Notes: generated by a model from the sequence alone, not told the origin. A stretch of DNA of 64,000 bases from Serpula lacrymans var. lacrymans S7.9 (GCF_000218685.1 NW_006763297.1:2290912-2354911), one strand, 5' to 3'; numbered from the stretch's first letter, positions 39,167 to 50,322 are shown. Translations and numbers: made by a program.

Positions 39167-41067
39167 ATGTTTTCCAAATTCATTCTTCCTTTTACCTTCT
39201 TTGTGTTATGCGATGGCATTAATGCAGAACGACTTAGCCTGCAGGCCAGGCGGTCTTCTCCAAAATCAACTCTTTCCCGACGAGCAAACACATCGACCGG
39301 CATATCCGCTCTAGTTGATAATCAAGATTTGACGTACTCCACCAATATAACTTTGAATGGCGAGACATTTTCTGTTTCAATTGACACCGGAAGGTGAGTT
39401 AGTACACGTTCATAATCCATTCCTCGAAACTGATTACCATACCAGTTCCGATCTTTTTGTGACTTTACCTGTGAAGGGTGCTATCAATCAAGGCTTTGAT
39501 TCGAATGTAACATATGGTATTGGCAGCGTGCAAGGTATGAATTTCTTCTTGAAGGGCTTCCCTAGATATATAACAAAGTATTATCACTACTAGGATCAGT
39601 AGAAGCTGCAACGCTGCAGCTGGCCGGGTATGAAGTACCGAACCAATTCTTCAGTAAGTATCAACTATCTCCCGTATCATTCTTGTTAACGTTCCGTCCC
39701 TTCAATAACAGTCAACGCCGCTGTTACTCAGAACCAGTCAGGGCAAGGTCTAATTGGCCTTGGCTCGAGCTCTGGATCAGTTATTCGAGCACAGGCTAAC
39801 AGTTCAGCCGGGGACCCAGCGCTAGATCGCATCTTCCGGCAGAATACGACAACACCGAACTACATCTCAGTCCTTCTTGGACGTTCGGATGATCCTTACG
39901 AACCTTTTCCCGGAGACTTGACTATTGGGGAGGTGCTCTCGAACTATACGCAAATCCTCGATCAGCCCAAGCAAAATGTCACCGATGCCTTCCTTCCAGC
40001 AGCTCAGCACTGGCAGGTTTTACTTGATGAAGATGGTATCATTGGCCCCGATGGGAAAGCCATTCCAATCAAATCCCAAGTCAACAATAGCGTCGATCCT
40101 AACCGAGCAACTGTGGTCTTCGATACTGGCTTCACATTTCCCCAAGTACCTTCGTAAGAATACTTCCCTTATCGTGATAGTCACTATATCTCATATTTTT
40201 TCAGCGATGTCGCCGAGGCAATCTATGGCAATATAAGTGGTGCTTCTCTTCAGAACTTCACGGGACTGGGTACATACTGGGTACTTCCTTGTGACCAAGA
40301 GCTCAACGTCACATTCATGTTCGGTGGTGTTCCGTTCCCCATCAACCCACTGGACCTCACCTATGACCCTGTCGAAGCCGGTATAACTCTGCTCGCCCCT
40401 GGTACATGTGTGGGAGCGGTAAGTCTTGCGCACTTTGAGTCGATGTCCAACATTCTGATATCGCAATAGTTTCAACCCGTCTCTTTTGATAGTACCACTG
40501 ATGGTGTCTTCACGTTCGACATGATATTGGGCATGTCATTTTGTAAGTTCATTAGATACTTATGGGTTCATTCGCTGACTATGTCATAAAGTACGGAACG
40601 CTTACCTCCTTATCAACTTTGGTGACTTCGTGGATGGATCCAACACCACCACAGCCGCTCCCTACATCCAGATGCTGCCCGTCACCAATGCCACACTTGC
40701 AAGTGAACAGTTTGCTCTCTTGAGGCAAAACCAGACAACCTCCTCCGGAGCGCCTTCGAACGTAACGAACACGAGCGGAATGTTCAGGAGATCATTCGAC
40801 ACTGACGACGTCGCAGAATTTTCAGCGGAGCAAAAGAAAACTGCTGTGTGTCTTGTGGGAGCTATCGTGGCCGGTGTGATTTCCGTGTCCCTGCTGGCGA
40901 GCATGTGGTATGTCTACTGCAGACAACACCACTCGTCAATTTTGGGACAACAGCAGATTCAGCTTGATGGAGACGAATATCCCTTACTCGAAGAAGATAC
41001 CGAAAAGGTATATCTCCTTCCCTTTGATGGTGGCAACGCCTCAGTACCAAGTTCCACGAATATTTGA
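39167..41067 (+). CDS. Membrane-anchored pepsin-like aspartic protease (A1), copy 2
   Basis: The start MFSKFILPFTFFVLCDGINA is a signal peptide, followed by a Ser/Arg-rich pro-part (QARRSSPKSTLSRRA, with a dibasic site). First Asp motif: FSVSIDTG|SSDLFV, split by an intron as in the other copies. The flap region TYGIGSVQG keeps the flap Tyr. Second Asp motif: VVFDTGFTFPQVP. GQGLIGLGSSSGSVI, FRQNTTTPNYISVLLGRSDD, DLTIGE, YWVLPC, FPINPLDL and FDMILGMSFL complete the fold. The C-terminal VDGSNTTTAAPYIQMLP and a Ser/Thr-rich stalk lead to a transmembrane helix (VCLVGAIVAGVISVSLLA) and a cytosolic tail with an acidic YPLLEEDTEK stretch. It is more similar to copy 3 at 54.7 kb than to its neighbour copy 1. 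Confidence 0.9.
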
Positions 41068-41370
41068 AAAACTGCGTTTTTCACTTATTTGTGCCTGGAG
41101 CGACTTGATTTCTCTGTTTTTGCATAGCACTCACTCGAATGGATTTGTTTTTTGTTTTCTTTCGAGTTATACACATAGTCATTACGTACAGTTACAGGCG
41201 TAATATACACAATCTTTTGCAAAGAACGATTCCTAGGAAGTCATGACCAAACCAACAAATATTGTGCCTAGTCAACGTCACTGGAAGCAAGGACAGATGT
41301 TTGAAACAAGGATTTTCAAACTTCTTCAATTAACGAGAGTGCCTTCTCCGAGCGAACTGTGATGGCGCAT
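41068..41370. other. Intergenic between convergent genes
   Basis: The 3' flanks of protease copy 2 and the P450 meet here. Nothing is recognised. Confidence 0.4.
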
Positions 41371-43450
41371 TTAAATGGCTTGGGGTGGCTGTACAACGAC
41401 AAACCAATCCATAAAACATCGCTTTTTAGTAAACAAAGTAAACGAGTACCTTATAGTTCCTGACGTCTGTCCAATTTCAGGGGTTATCGACACGCCATTT
41501 TCGACGCACTTTGATATCTCAAACACGGCCGAAACCATTGCGCACGAGATGAATATCGACAATTCTGCTAAAACGATGCCTGTGGGAAGAGTCAGTACTA
41601 CTATAGGTACAATAATCTAAGATGGCAGTACCTGGGCAGATCCTGATGTTATTTTTAGTTCAATCACAGTGATGTCTTGATTATATAGCGCTCACCGTCT
41701 ACCGAAACCAAAGCACGTTCCACGGGGGTCAGTCTCTGCTGGTTTTCCCTCAGAAGCGATAAATCGATCTGGATTGAACTCCTCCGGATTTTTGTATACC
41801 TCGGGATCATGAAGCATTTTCCTGGAGTTGATGTCAGTAAATTTCAGGGGCTCGAACTAAAAAGGAAGTCCTTACCATATATTTGGTACAATTATAGAAC
41901 CTTTTGGTATGAAAAAGCCATTGTAGACGTCATCCTCCGAAGAAGCATGGGCCACACCTAATCCATATAAGCACTTGGATCATCAAAATACCTACGAACA
42001 TACCAAGCGGCCCTAGAACATGCCATCGCAACACCTCCAGCACCATGGCGTTGATATAAGGGAGATCCTGGCGGTCAGCAATAGTGGGAAGCCTATTAGT
42101 GCCGATCACACTGTCTATCTCTGCCTGCGCTTTCTTCTGTACGTCGGGGAACAGGGTCATTGCGAGGAAGAAAGAGTGGATAGCTGCAACAGTCTAATAT
42201 GTGATTCAACATTTGTACGAGATGTGGAGCCATGAAAAATGATTTACCGTATCTGAGCCACCTAAGTTTAACAATCAATTATTATTATTACTATTTTCTT
42301 CACCTTTTTTGGAGCCGAAATAAAAACTCACCAGCGTATAGTGTGAGAGCTGACCATTTAATGAGATGCTCTTCCTTGGCGGAAACTTCCCGATCTTCGA
42401 GTAGCTCAGAGGTAAAAGAGTGCAGGGCAGTACCCGCTTTCTGCAAATAAAGTAAGGGTTAAATGAGTTTGATACAGTATATCGTTCAAGTGCTCTCACC
42501 ATCTGCTCCTTAACATATTCATGAGTCTTGGTAGTCATTTCTGCCAAGCTCTCATGTCCGTTCTTTCCTATTGTCTTGAACTGGGTGCCCGGGAACCAGT
42601 CAGGTAGGTACCGCACTGTTTGTTTTGATTAAATAGGTGGTCGGACCATTCAAACAGTAAGATTTATGCTCACAAATTGGCATAATATCCACAAAGAATG
42701 CGCCAGCAGCCGTGGTGACAGAATAGTAATGCATCGCTTTATCGGCCACTTTGAGAAAAGGATCATCAACATTCTGGGCTTCGTATCCATGAGAGATTCG
42801 TAGAATGTTTGACCCAGCAGTTCTGCGAAAGCGTCATCAGAGCTCTATCGAAATAATTACTTTATGAGAGTAAACTCACGTCCGTACATGATGGCCCACA
42901 CGAGACGGGTCTCTCAACACGTTTCGCAGAAAACGTTGGGAGTTGCCCTCCATGAGGTTTTCGTATTTTTGCATGCTAGAACGGCTGCCAATAGTGCGAT
43001 ACAGATGCTTGCGTTGTTCCCGAAAATCGTCGCCATACTGCAGAAGCACCATGCACTGGTTCCAGCCCACAATATCACCTGCCACCGTCAACTGAGGTCT
43101 ATCAGAGTACACCAGCCCTTTATTGTCCATCATGTCAAATGCTGCAGAGGCAGAGTTTACGATGATCATGTGCTGCCCAAAGATTTTGACGGAGGATATA
43201 TCCCCTGTATATGTAAACATGGTTGGATGATGTTGCACACCTAAAATACATTCTTACCGTATTTTTCGCCCCATTTTGCGAGGGTCAGCCAAGGTGATTC
43301 TTTGGGCATATCGAGGGCGTTGCCCAACAGTGGAAGCCCTTTGGGGCCAGGCGGGAGTGGAAAGGCAGGTTTCTTCTTCAGGAGCTGGTTCACAAAGTAG
43401 AGCGCAAGACCAGCCAGAGAAACGTCAAGCCAGTTAACTGAAAGTGTCAT
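41371..43450 (-). CDS. Cytochrome P450 monooxygenase
   Basis: The start MTLSVNWLDVSLAGLALYFV is an N-terminal membrane anchor, followed by the proline hinge FPLPPGPKGLPLLGN. Order of family landmarks: substrate region (DISSVKIFGQHMIIVNSASA), YGDDFREQRKHLYR (C helix), AGGSDT on the I helix (split by an intron), LPYINAMVLEVLRWH (K helix ExxR as E-V-L-R), HDPEVYKNPEEFNPDRF, and FGFGRRICPG (heme-binding Cys, split by introns). The end is LAELSIFISCAMVSAVFEIS and a short tail. All key residues are present. It resembles the broad agaricomycete CYP families annotated as O-methylsterigmatocystin-oxidoreductase-like; the substrate cannot be told from sequence. About ten or more exons. It stands 20 kb from the RiPP-like pair, so no pathway link is claimed. 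Confidence 0.9.
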
Positions 43451-44295
43451 GATTAGAGGGCGCGATGAGGTGGCCTGGATCGCAAGATGCACTGGGGGTA
43501 ATGAACAACTGGGTTTCCGAGACCACCGTATATAAGCCGTTCAAAGGTCTCCACTCTCCCTACAAGAGATATGTACCTGATGCCACATCAAAAGTGTTGT
43601 ATAGTTCGGGTCTGCGAGAGAAGCGGAAATGAACTTGAAGGTTCCCGGACAAAAGACAAATATTGCTTTCAAGGCGTGTGGAGCTTCGTGAGTACCAGCG
43701 TTTTCTAAACCTGTATGGATATGAACTCGCCAAAAGGAAAAATCGACATATGACTGAAGACACTCACGGACACATCGATCCTCGCTATCAGTAAACGTGT
43801 CGGCGGAGGTACCGAGCGCTCATATTTGTATTATTATATATCTGTGGGGTCGTGGAAATGACTAGCACAATGGAAGTTTCTGCATAAAACTACATGCGGA
43901 GCCAAGTGGCAGCGATCAGAAGCGGTTGTCGTTGATATACTTATTACTAAGTAGTGTAGACTTTTGTTAGCCAACGAATCATAGAAGACGATCTAAATGG
44001 ACTGGGACACGTCTCAAACCCATAAGTATTCCAAGTCCGTCGAGTGTGGGCTGATAGGCCCATCTGCAAAGTACAAAATTCTCGCTTATGCATTTGCAAT
44101 TGTGAGCTTCCTGGCGGTATGCCATCCGATTGGCTGGTTCAGACGACATGTCCATTTTAGGTAGTCACCCAACTTGGGACAGTCGGATTGAAATCGTGAA
44201 GTATGATTAGATTGCTTGCGGCATGATAAGATACTGATAGCTCAAAAGTCCAACGATAAGATTGCGCAATGAATTGATAGTCGAATCAAAACTAT
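43451..44295. other. P450 promoter and edge of the transposon island
   Basis: The upstream region of the P450 contains a short unrecognised ORF (43560..43763). The Plavaka C-terminal end begins at 44296. I could not identify a terminal inverted repeat for that element in this stretch. Confidence 0.4.
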
Positions 44296-45193
44296 CTAGA
44301 ATTCAGACATGAATGTATTGTATGTTTCCTTATCCGAGAAGTTGTTTAGGTAGAATGTTGTAGGGAGCTCATGGCAATTAGTAGCATTCAATCTACGGTC
44401 CATTACCTTTCTGAATACTGGGATGATATCAACAGGAATGAAAACTGCATCCAGTTGATAGATACCCCCCGCTTTGACGGTCTTGCCTGACGGATTTGTG
44501 GGCCTGTACCCCCTCTGGAGAAGGAACATCTGCACGTCCGGCTCCTGTAGGATGGTGCCGTTTGTGTCTCTATGCAAGCCCGCAAATTCAAAGCTCTCTG
44601 CATAAACAAACACCAGGAATACCTCAGCATCCCACACTGCGGAGGATCCAACTGGTTGGAAAATGAGACAAACTTGGGCGACTTGCAGGTCTGTATGTGC
44701 GACAGTCGTCAGCCTCATCCAAACAGAAATACATATCAGCACTTACTGGAGATCCCCCCACCCATGCCTGTATGAATCAACACAGTATCGCAATTCCCAA
44801 ACAGTATTTTTGTGGAAGGTGGATAAGCTTGTATAGTTTGCGGGGGCATTATGGAGTGGGCGCGAAAGGTCGAGAGGAGCCTTATGCCATACATTCACAT
44901 GTGTGAATTGCTTATCCAATGCCTGGAAGAAACTGGCTGTAGCATGAGGCAAGTTGGTAAGTGAATATTTGATTGCTATGTCAGTAAGACAGGCCCTTTG
45001 CAAATTGGGCTTCTCTGTAAGATGAAATGCTGTTCGAGCGTCGACGGACTTGATGCCTTTGAGGAATAAATTGTGCATTGGGTGCACACTCATTATCCAC
45101 TTTTCATCAGGCAAGGCACACAATAACCAGCTTGATTCTGGGTCTGCTTCAGCCAACAATGTAGATTCTTTGGTAACGAGATGGTTCAAGAAG
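44296..45193 (-). pseudogene. Plavaka transposase, C-terminal piece
   Basis: Two ORFs joined by a possible intron near 44745 carry the NHLVTKESTLLAEADPESS segment, TAFHLTEKPNLQRACLTDIA, VAQVCLIFQPVGSS, EPDVQMFLLQRGYRP, the GGIYQLDAVFIPVDIIPVF segment and the family's closing FYLNNFSDKETYNTFM. Its 5' side abuts a solo LTR. The frame upstream of the LTR does not join cleanly to this piece even with the LTR removed, because a stop or frameshift is present. Confidence 0.75.
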
Positions 45194-45607
45194 TGTTACA
45201 ATAACACATTTCAGACCTTTAATTTTCATTCTCCTCTTTAACCTTTTACTGTAGTTTTCACACTCTGTGCCATGCAGCACTTTCCCTTTTGTTCAAACTC
45301 CACTTTCTCACGCTGCACTGCCTTTATTCTTATTTTAGCTACAAGTCTCTCACACAGTGGAGCTGGTCACACGGGCTGCGCCCTACGACATCATCAGCCA
45401 CTGCTTTATCAACTGTATAGTACAATATGTACAAACAACCTGTAGTAGTATATATACCCCAATAGATCAAGGAGACTCCTCAGCGAGTCCTCCTGTTGTA
45501 TCCTCACAACTAACTTGTTGAAGCCTAAAGGGTAACCACTCCCTCATCATTTATCTCTATAGTTGGTTCTAGTTGTGTGCCAGAGTAACAAACTCTTGGT
45601 TGTTACA
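45194..45607 (-). mobile_element. Solo LTR, copy 1 (414 bp), in Plavaka
   Basis: The minus strand starts TGTAACAACCAAGAGTTTGT and ends with GTGTTATTGTAACA. It is flanked by perfect 5-bp duplications AGAAG (45189-45193 and 45608-45612). It is homologous along its length to the copies at 49.86 and 51.20 kb, including the GTATACAACAGGAGGACTCG-like and TATATAC-containing parts. TG...CA ends, 5-bp target duplication and no internal coding region indicate a solo LTR of an LTR retrotransposon. Confidence 0.85.
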
Positions 45608-45874
45608 AGAAGTTGATGTTTCAATCCCGCAGAGTAGCATATATATTGAATAAGTGTGCTTTCTCCAATCAGTCGAGAACTTGGACACATTGCAGCTCAA
45701 AGTTGAGTCGACCGTTGGTAGCACTAAAAGGGTGTTTGCAGTGGGTATGTTAAAGTGATTAATTGGAGTGCTTGCACCCCGACGTGTTTCTGCATCCAAT
45801 ATAGACTGTTTATTGTCGTGGAATTCCCCAAGCAATGCGACCATAGCTGCTATCGATGCTGCTGTGTGTACTGG
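45608..45874 (-). pseudogene. Plavaka transposase, short middle piece
   Basis: The piece encodes PVHTAASIAAMVALLGEFHDNK and QSILDAETRRG...NHFNIPTANTLL on the minus strand. Its 5' edge joins the 48.16-kb piece exactly (…AQSP|VHT…) once the 2.28-kb insert is ignored. Its 3' edge is the solo LTR. Confidence 0.75.
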
Positions 45875-46796
45875 TGTCATGTACCAAAGTTGATTGGTAG
45901 CATGGACAGGTGTCAATAACGAAGCGAATATTCAAAAAGACTCGCCTTTGCACCACACAGGCACAGTGCCACATGGAATAGTAATTAATATTGCCTTTTT
46001 CGAACTTGTGGCTGATCAGCACCACCTCTATCAGGCAATCCAGTCACGCTCACCTTTGCTTTTCCATTCAAGACTTTCCGCGTTTCGGCATTTCGGCAAA
46101 TTTTCACATCGCCACTGGCTACACATTGCATTGCACCCTCACTTTTGTTGTTTCCTTCACTTCCCTTCCTTTGCCTAGCCCCACCATGGGTCCCTTACTC
46201 TCGTTTTTATTCTCACCCGACGGTCGTTTCTGGATCCCCATTTTAGTTCACCTCCTTGTCACCTCCAGCCTCCTCCTCCTCGTCTTCTTTGCTCCCCCAC
46301 CATTTCTGATGTCACCACTTCCTATCCGCTTCCGTTGTCATGCACCAAAGTTGATTGGTAGCATGGACAGGTGTCAATAACGAAGCGAATATTCAAAAAG
46401 ACTCGCCTTTGCGCCACACAGGCACAGTGCCACGTGGAATAGTAATTAATATTTCCCTTTTTGAACTTGTGGCTGATCAGCACCACCTCTATTAGGCAAT
46501 CCAGTCACGCTCACCTTTGCTTTTCCATTCAGTACTTTCCGCGTTTCAGCATTTCGGCAAATTTTTGCGTCGCCACTGGCTACACATTGCATTGCGCCCT
46601 CGCTTTTGTCGTTTCCCTTACTCCCCTTCCTTTGCCTAGCCCCACCATGGGCCCCTTCCTCTCCTTTTTATTCTCACCTGACGGTCGTTTCTGGATCCCC
46701 ATTCTAATCCACTTTTCCGTCACCTCCACCCTCCTCCTCCTCATTTTATTTGCACCCCCACCATTTCTGATGTCACCACTTTCTATCCGCTTCCGT
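45875..46796. repeat. 461-bp direct tandem duplication
   Basis: The segment beginning TGTCATGTACCAAAGTTGAT at 45875 recurs as TGTCATGCACCAAAGTTGAT at 46336, offset 461 bases, and both run through to CTATCCGCTTCCGT. The copies differ at scattered single sites (many C/T or G/A), so the duplication is not very recent. Confidence 0.85.
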
Positions 46797-47189
46797 CGCA
46801 GATCCGTTGACTACCACGTGCCACTGCTGATATCAGCAAAGCCCCGGCGGCCGGTTCAAATAGGGCAACAGGTCCATCTTCATGACGTCGATCTACCATC
46901 ATATACTATCAAAACATCGGTCGCTCGTCTTGCCTGGTTGGAGCGTGGGTGGGTAGTTTTTGAGCTGGAGAAGGTTCATCCCCTTGCGTCGCCCATGTTC
47001 ATTGCTGTCCCATTCACTTGGGTACACTTATCTTTTGTCCATCATCTTCGCTACAGCTACACCTACCACACGCTGCCTGGGACTCACTTGTTCCAAATTG
47101 GAACTACTCCTCTCCCTCCCTCGTTTGATCAGGTGGTCCAACACAACCAGTCCATTGGTAAGGCCATGGAACTGTCGGATTTGGACTAG
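46647..47189 (+). CDS. Hypothetical membrane protein inside the 2.28-kb insert
   Basis: An ATG in CCACCATGG-like context opens MGPFLSFLFSPDGRFWIP, then a hydrophobic helix (VTSTLLLLILFAPPPFLMSP) and a soluble part (VDYHVPLLISAKPRRPVQIG; LAWLERGWVVFELEKVHPLA; FTWVHLSFVHHLRYSY), ending in KAMELSDLD. The upstream duplicate (46187..) contains the same start and helix but is cut short. No family is recognised. It may be an element-borne protein or a fortuitous ORF kept open; the long clean frame makes it worth listing. Confidence 0.4.
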   Translation: MGPFLSFLFSPDGRFWIPILIHFSVTSTLLLLILFAPPPFLMSPLSIRFRRRSVDYHVPLLISAKPRRPVQIGQQVHLHDVDLPSYTIKTSVARLAWLERGWVVFELEKVHPLASPMFIAVPFTWVHLSFVHHLRYSYTYHTLPGTHLFQIGTTPLPPSFDQVVQHNQSIGKAMELSDLD

Positions 47190-48156
47190 GTGGTGGACCG
47201 GTGGCTCCAGTTTCTTTTTTTTCAGCAGAACATTCATTTACAGTGCGATTATTTTTTGATTTTTGAATCATTTTTATGGACACATATTTTTTAGAATGCC
47301 TGACTGACAATAAAGGAACTGTGTTGATACTGATAGTGTTTTGCCTTGCCCTTTTTTTACTGTATCTTCCCATGTCATCATGATTTTCCTGCTCTCTTTT
47401 TGCTATTGGACTTTACTTTATGGCTGTACAAACCTGTGACATTACTCACAGCATTCATTGTTCTATCCCTTTCTTTTCCTTTTTTGACAATCTTATCCTG
47501 TACTACCTACGCAGGATTCGTCGGCATACATTCCTTCCTTCATGTTCTTTCTCATTCTTTTTGCACAGCTATACTGTGCATAGCCTACTTTTCTTTTACT
47601 ATATAAACCCCTGTATTTTACCTTGTAAAAAAAACAAGAACTCCAATCCAGACTTCTTCTCTAATCTCAAGTTCACTACTCTCTGCTACTTGTGATCCAG
47701 TGTGGTCACAACACTTCCCACTGCTACCACTGTTAACTGCTGTCATCGTCACTTGTCACTTTTTGAAAGTGATTGTTATCCCTTTCGATTAGAGTCCTTC
47801 TGAGCACTACAGTTTGTGCGTCAGGAGCCTGCTATCACTGGGAACCTCGTCACCTCGTCATCCTCATCATTCTCAAACCTACCTTGTGCTACAATTAGCA
47901 AGGTAGTGCTTGTCTATACTCGCCACAAAGCCCCTATCTTTCTATATTCCAACTATCCCTCCTCCTCAAAACCCACACCCATACATCTCTGGGTTTTACT
48001 TTGAAGGATTGTTATATGTACCACCCCATGAACAACCAGACCACTCCACTATTCTAGGAGGCAAAGCCCATAAACAAGTTCCGTGGAATCTGGGAGGATT
48101 GTGTGTTAGTTTGTTTTGTGTGTGTTTTTTTCTAACACCAGTTCTCATCATCGACA

Positions 48157-49859
48157 CCGGGGATTGAGCTTGATGTATAAAGTTCACAAGGGCGCAAACT
48201 GCACGTAAAAAAGCAGGTTCAACAGCCCCTGCAGCCACTGCTACAATTGTCTGCTGAATCTCACGGTGTTTGCGGCCAGTCATTTGTCTGACATGTGAAA
48301 TGCCTGATCCAAAATGTCGGAAACCGACTCTTGCATGCAAACACTGATAATGAGCATCCAGCTCATCCCTTCCAATTGCCTCTTTACACCACAGGAGAAT
48401 ATGATCAAAGAAGAATTTGTGGCAAGTATGGAGGACTTCGGGCACCAAGAACTTGCAAAGGTCAGTGAGTGGCCAGTCACGCCAGAATGGATGATGGACA
48501 CCATTAAGATAGAGGGACTTTGCTTCGGGTAGATAGTTTGCAAAGTCCCAGATGTTGTGCTTGATTCCAGCTATTGTGACCAGCGTCTGAGCACCTAGAC
48601 GAGGAGGGGAAGGGGTACTATTGCCAAATTGATGTAGTGTGGCTTGGGATGAAGGGGATGCATTTTTTGAGGTACATGAGATCATTTGCTGTTCAGGAAG
48701 ATCCGCTACCCATGAAATGAAAGGAGTATAAACTCGATGTGCTCTCCCATTGGGGTCTCCCATCCAAACACCCGTTGAAGCTGCAGCTTTGAGGTTTTTT
48801 GCAACAAGGTCCATACACATGTGCCATACACGGTCGGAAAGGACAGATTGGTACTCAGTATGACAATCCAGGAAATCGGGCACAGGTAAAAATGCGATGC
48901 ATAACCAAGCATGAGACATGGCTTTCATTTGTACATCTGATGCAATGTTAGCAAGTGTCAAGAATGTTGGATGCATATCTATCCCCCCAGTCCCTCAAGT
49001 GACTGTGGTCTTGTCTGAAGCACCAATAACTCCTATGATAGTGGACCCTTTGGGCAGCTGATCCTGGAGTTTTGTTAGTAACTGAAAAGAATTAGAAATG
49101 AGAAATCACCTGTATGGCCCATGCATAATCTCCTGGCATCCATTCACCATATTCACGCAATCCTTGAGTGTTCCACTCACACCTTGGATTATACATCATA
49201 TGCTTTGTGAAGATAGGGTTTCCAAAAAGTGCCTTCACTACCTCCAACCCATCACAATACAACAAGATCATGGGTTTTGCTGTTTTGTAATTCCCTGCAT
49301 ATATCTCTTGCATTTTCCACTCCGGTCCACTTGGAAGCACTTCCATGAAGGAAGTCAAAGTATAGGCCGACGTGAAAGTTGGCTTTGTAGGTTTTTTTGT
49401 CTAATCCTCAAGCCATCAGTGTCTATCCATAATTGACTTGAAAGAGTGACTCACCCAGGAAAGCTTCAAGAATTGATTGATTTGTGACTGATTAAGTGTT
49501 TCAGTAAGAAGCTTTGCAAGTTCCCACTCCTCTTGATGGGCAAATGGCCAAAAGACATTATGGGTACGCTTATCTGCATATTCATTAGAATCCATTTCAT
49601 GTAGGATATTGGGGAGACTGCCATATTCGAATCCAGAGTTTAGGTGGTATAAAACCTTGGATCCTGGCATAGAATTTGAAGTGCTGGGGTCAGCCCAAGA
49701 AGGTTTGTCGCTACTAAAATCATAGCAAGATGGTATTGGATCAAAGACCTTGCCTTGCAGACTTCTATGAAAGGGAACCGGTACGCAAGAAAGAAACAGA
49801 TTGTTAAGATGTTGAAGTACATCGTTCCAACTTGCGAATTGTTCGCTGCAACCAGGTGT
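48157..49859 (-). pseudogene. Plavaka transposase, N-terminal and catalytic part
   Basis: The main block of the transposase in at least three exons (49859..49416, 49358..49092, 48976..48157). It includes the HHPFWRDWPLT, VLHTCHKFFFDH, RVGFRHFGSGISHVRQMTGR and AGAVEPAFLRAVCALVNFIH blocks. It begins inside LTR copy 2, so the real 5' end with its C2H2 finger is absent. It ends at the 2.28-kb insert. Confidence 0.8.
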
Positions 49860-50264
49860 TGTAACAACCAAGAGTTAGTCACTCTGGCACACACTATAAA
49901 GGTAGTGATGAGGGAGTGGTTACCCCTTGAGCTGCAGAGAGTTTGTTGGTATACAACAGGAGGACTTGCTGAGGAGTCTCCTTGATCTATTGGGGTTTAT
50001 ATACTGTTACAGGTTTGTTTGTATGTATGTACTAAACAGTTGCTAAAGGCAGTGGCTGATGCTGTCATAGGGTGCAGCCCGTGTGACCAGCTCCACTGCA
50101 TGAGAGACTTGTAGCTAAAATAAGAAGAAAGCAGTGCAACGCAAGAAAGAGGAGTTTGAACAAAAAGGGAAAGTGCCGCATGGCACGGAGTGTGAAAACT
50201 ATAAAGAAGTTGAAGAGGAGAATGAAAATTAAAGGGAAGGTCCGAAAATTGTGTTATCGTAACA
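49860..50264 (+). mobile_element. Solo LTR, copy 2 (405 bp)
   Basis: The copy runs from TGTAACAACCAAGAGTTAGT to GTGTTATCGTAACA, the same family as copies 1 and 3 and opposite in orientation to copy 1. Flanks are GGTGT (left) and GGCGC (right), which match only if two C/T changes are allowed. It sits exactly at the border between Plavaka sequence and the unrelated plus-strand gene, so it may mark a rearrangement rather than a simple insertion. Confidence 0.8.
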
Positions 50265-50322
50265 GGCGCGACTATCACCCCAACTCAATAGCACTGCGGA
50301 TCGCCCTTACCTCCCTCCCCAC

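Larger units (their letters stand above)
45875..48156 (+). mobile_element. 2.28-kb TGTC...GACA insertion in Plavaka, possible long solo LTR
   Basis: The insert begins TGTCATGTACCAAAG and ends ATCATCGACA, so its ends are short inverted TGTC/GACA as in LTRs. Flanks are CTGG on the left and CCGG on the right, a 4-bp duplication with one change, and removing the insert restores the Plavaka frame. The plus strand has a TATA-like TACTATATAAACCCC at about 47598 followed by an A-rich tract and pyrimidine-rich sequence, the layout of a promoter-R-U5 region. The first 461 bp are tandemly duplicated. It carries an ORF of ~180 residues (46647..47189). I do not recognise the element family; a solo long LTR is the best fit, and a non-autonomous element is the alternative. 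Confidence 0.6.
44296..49859 (-). mobile_element. Plavaka-type (KDZ/CACTA-like) DNA transposon remnant, interrupted by insertions
   Basis: Read on the minus strand from 49.86 to 44.30 kb, with an LTR and a larger insert removed, the pieces follow the order of agaricomycete Plavaka transposases: NVFWPFAHQEEWELAKLL, EWKMQEIYAGNYKTAKPMIL, YCDGLEVVKALFGNPIFTKH, LREYGEWMPGDYAWAIQ, MHPTFLTLANIASDVQMKAM, SHAWLCIAFLPVPDF, DLPEQQMISCTSKNASPSS, HHPFWRDWPLTDLCKFLVPE, VLHTCHKFFFDHILLWCKEA, RVGFRHFGSGISHVRQMTGR, NFIHQAQSPV, GEFHDNKQSILDAETRRG, HFNIPTANTLL and the terminal FYLNNFSDKETYNTFM. The N-terminal zinc-finger part is missing: similarity stops at the LTR at 49.86 kb. Frame breaks around 45.6 kb and the nested insertions show it is inactive. 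Confidence 0.88.

Noticed and set aside
41371..43450. P450 as tailoring enzyme of the RiPP-like pair
   Set aside because: It is about 20 kb away with at least six unrelated genes between; nothing in the sequence links them.
45189..45612. Clean restoration of the Plavaka frame by removing LTR copy 1
   Set aside because: The duplication is perfect, but the frames on both sides do not match after removal; the transposase was already broken or has an intron here.
46461..46646. Longer start for the insert-borne ORF
   Set aside because: The first codon is not ATG and the segment is part of the 461-bp duplicate; the ATG at 46647 has a better context.
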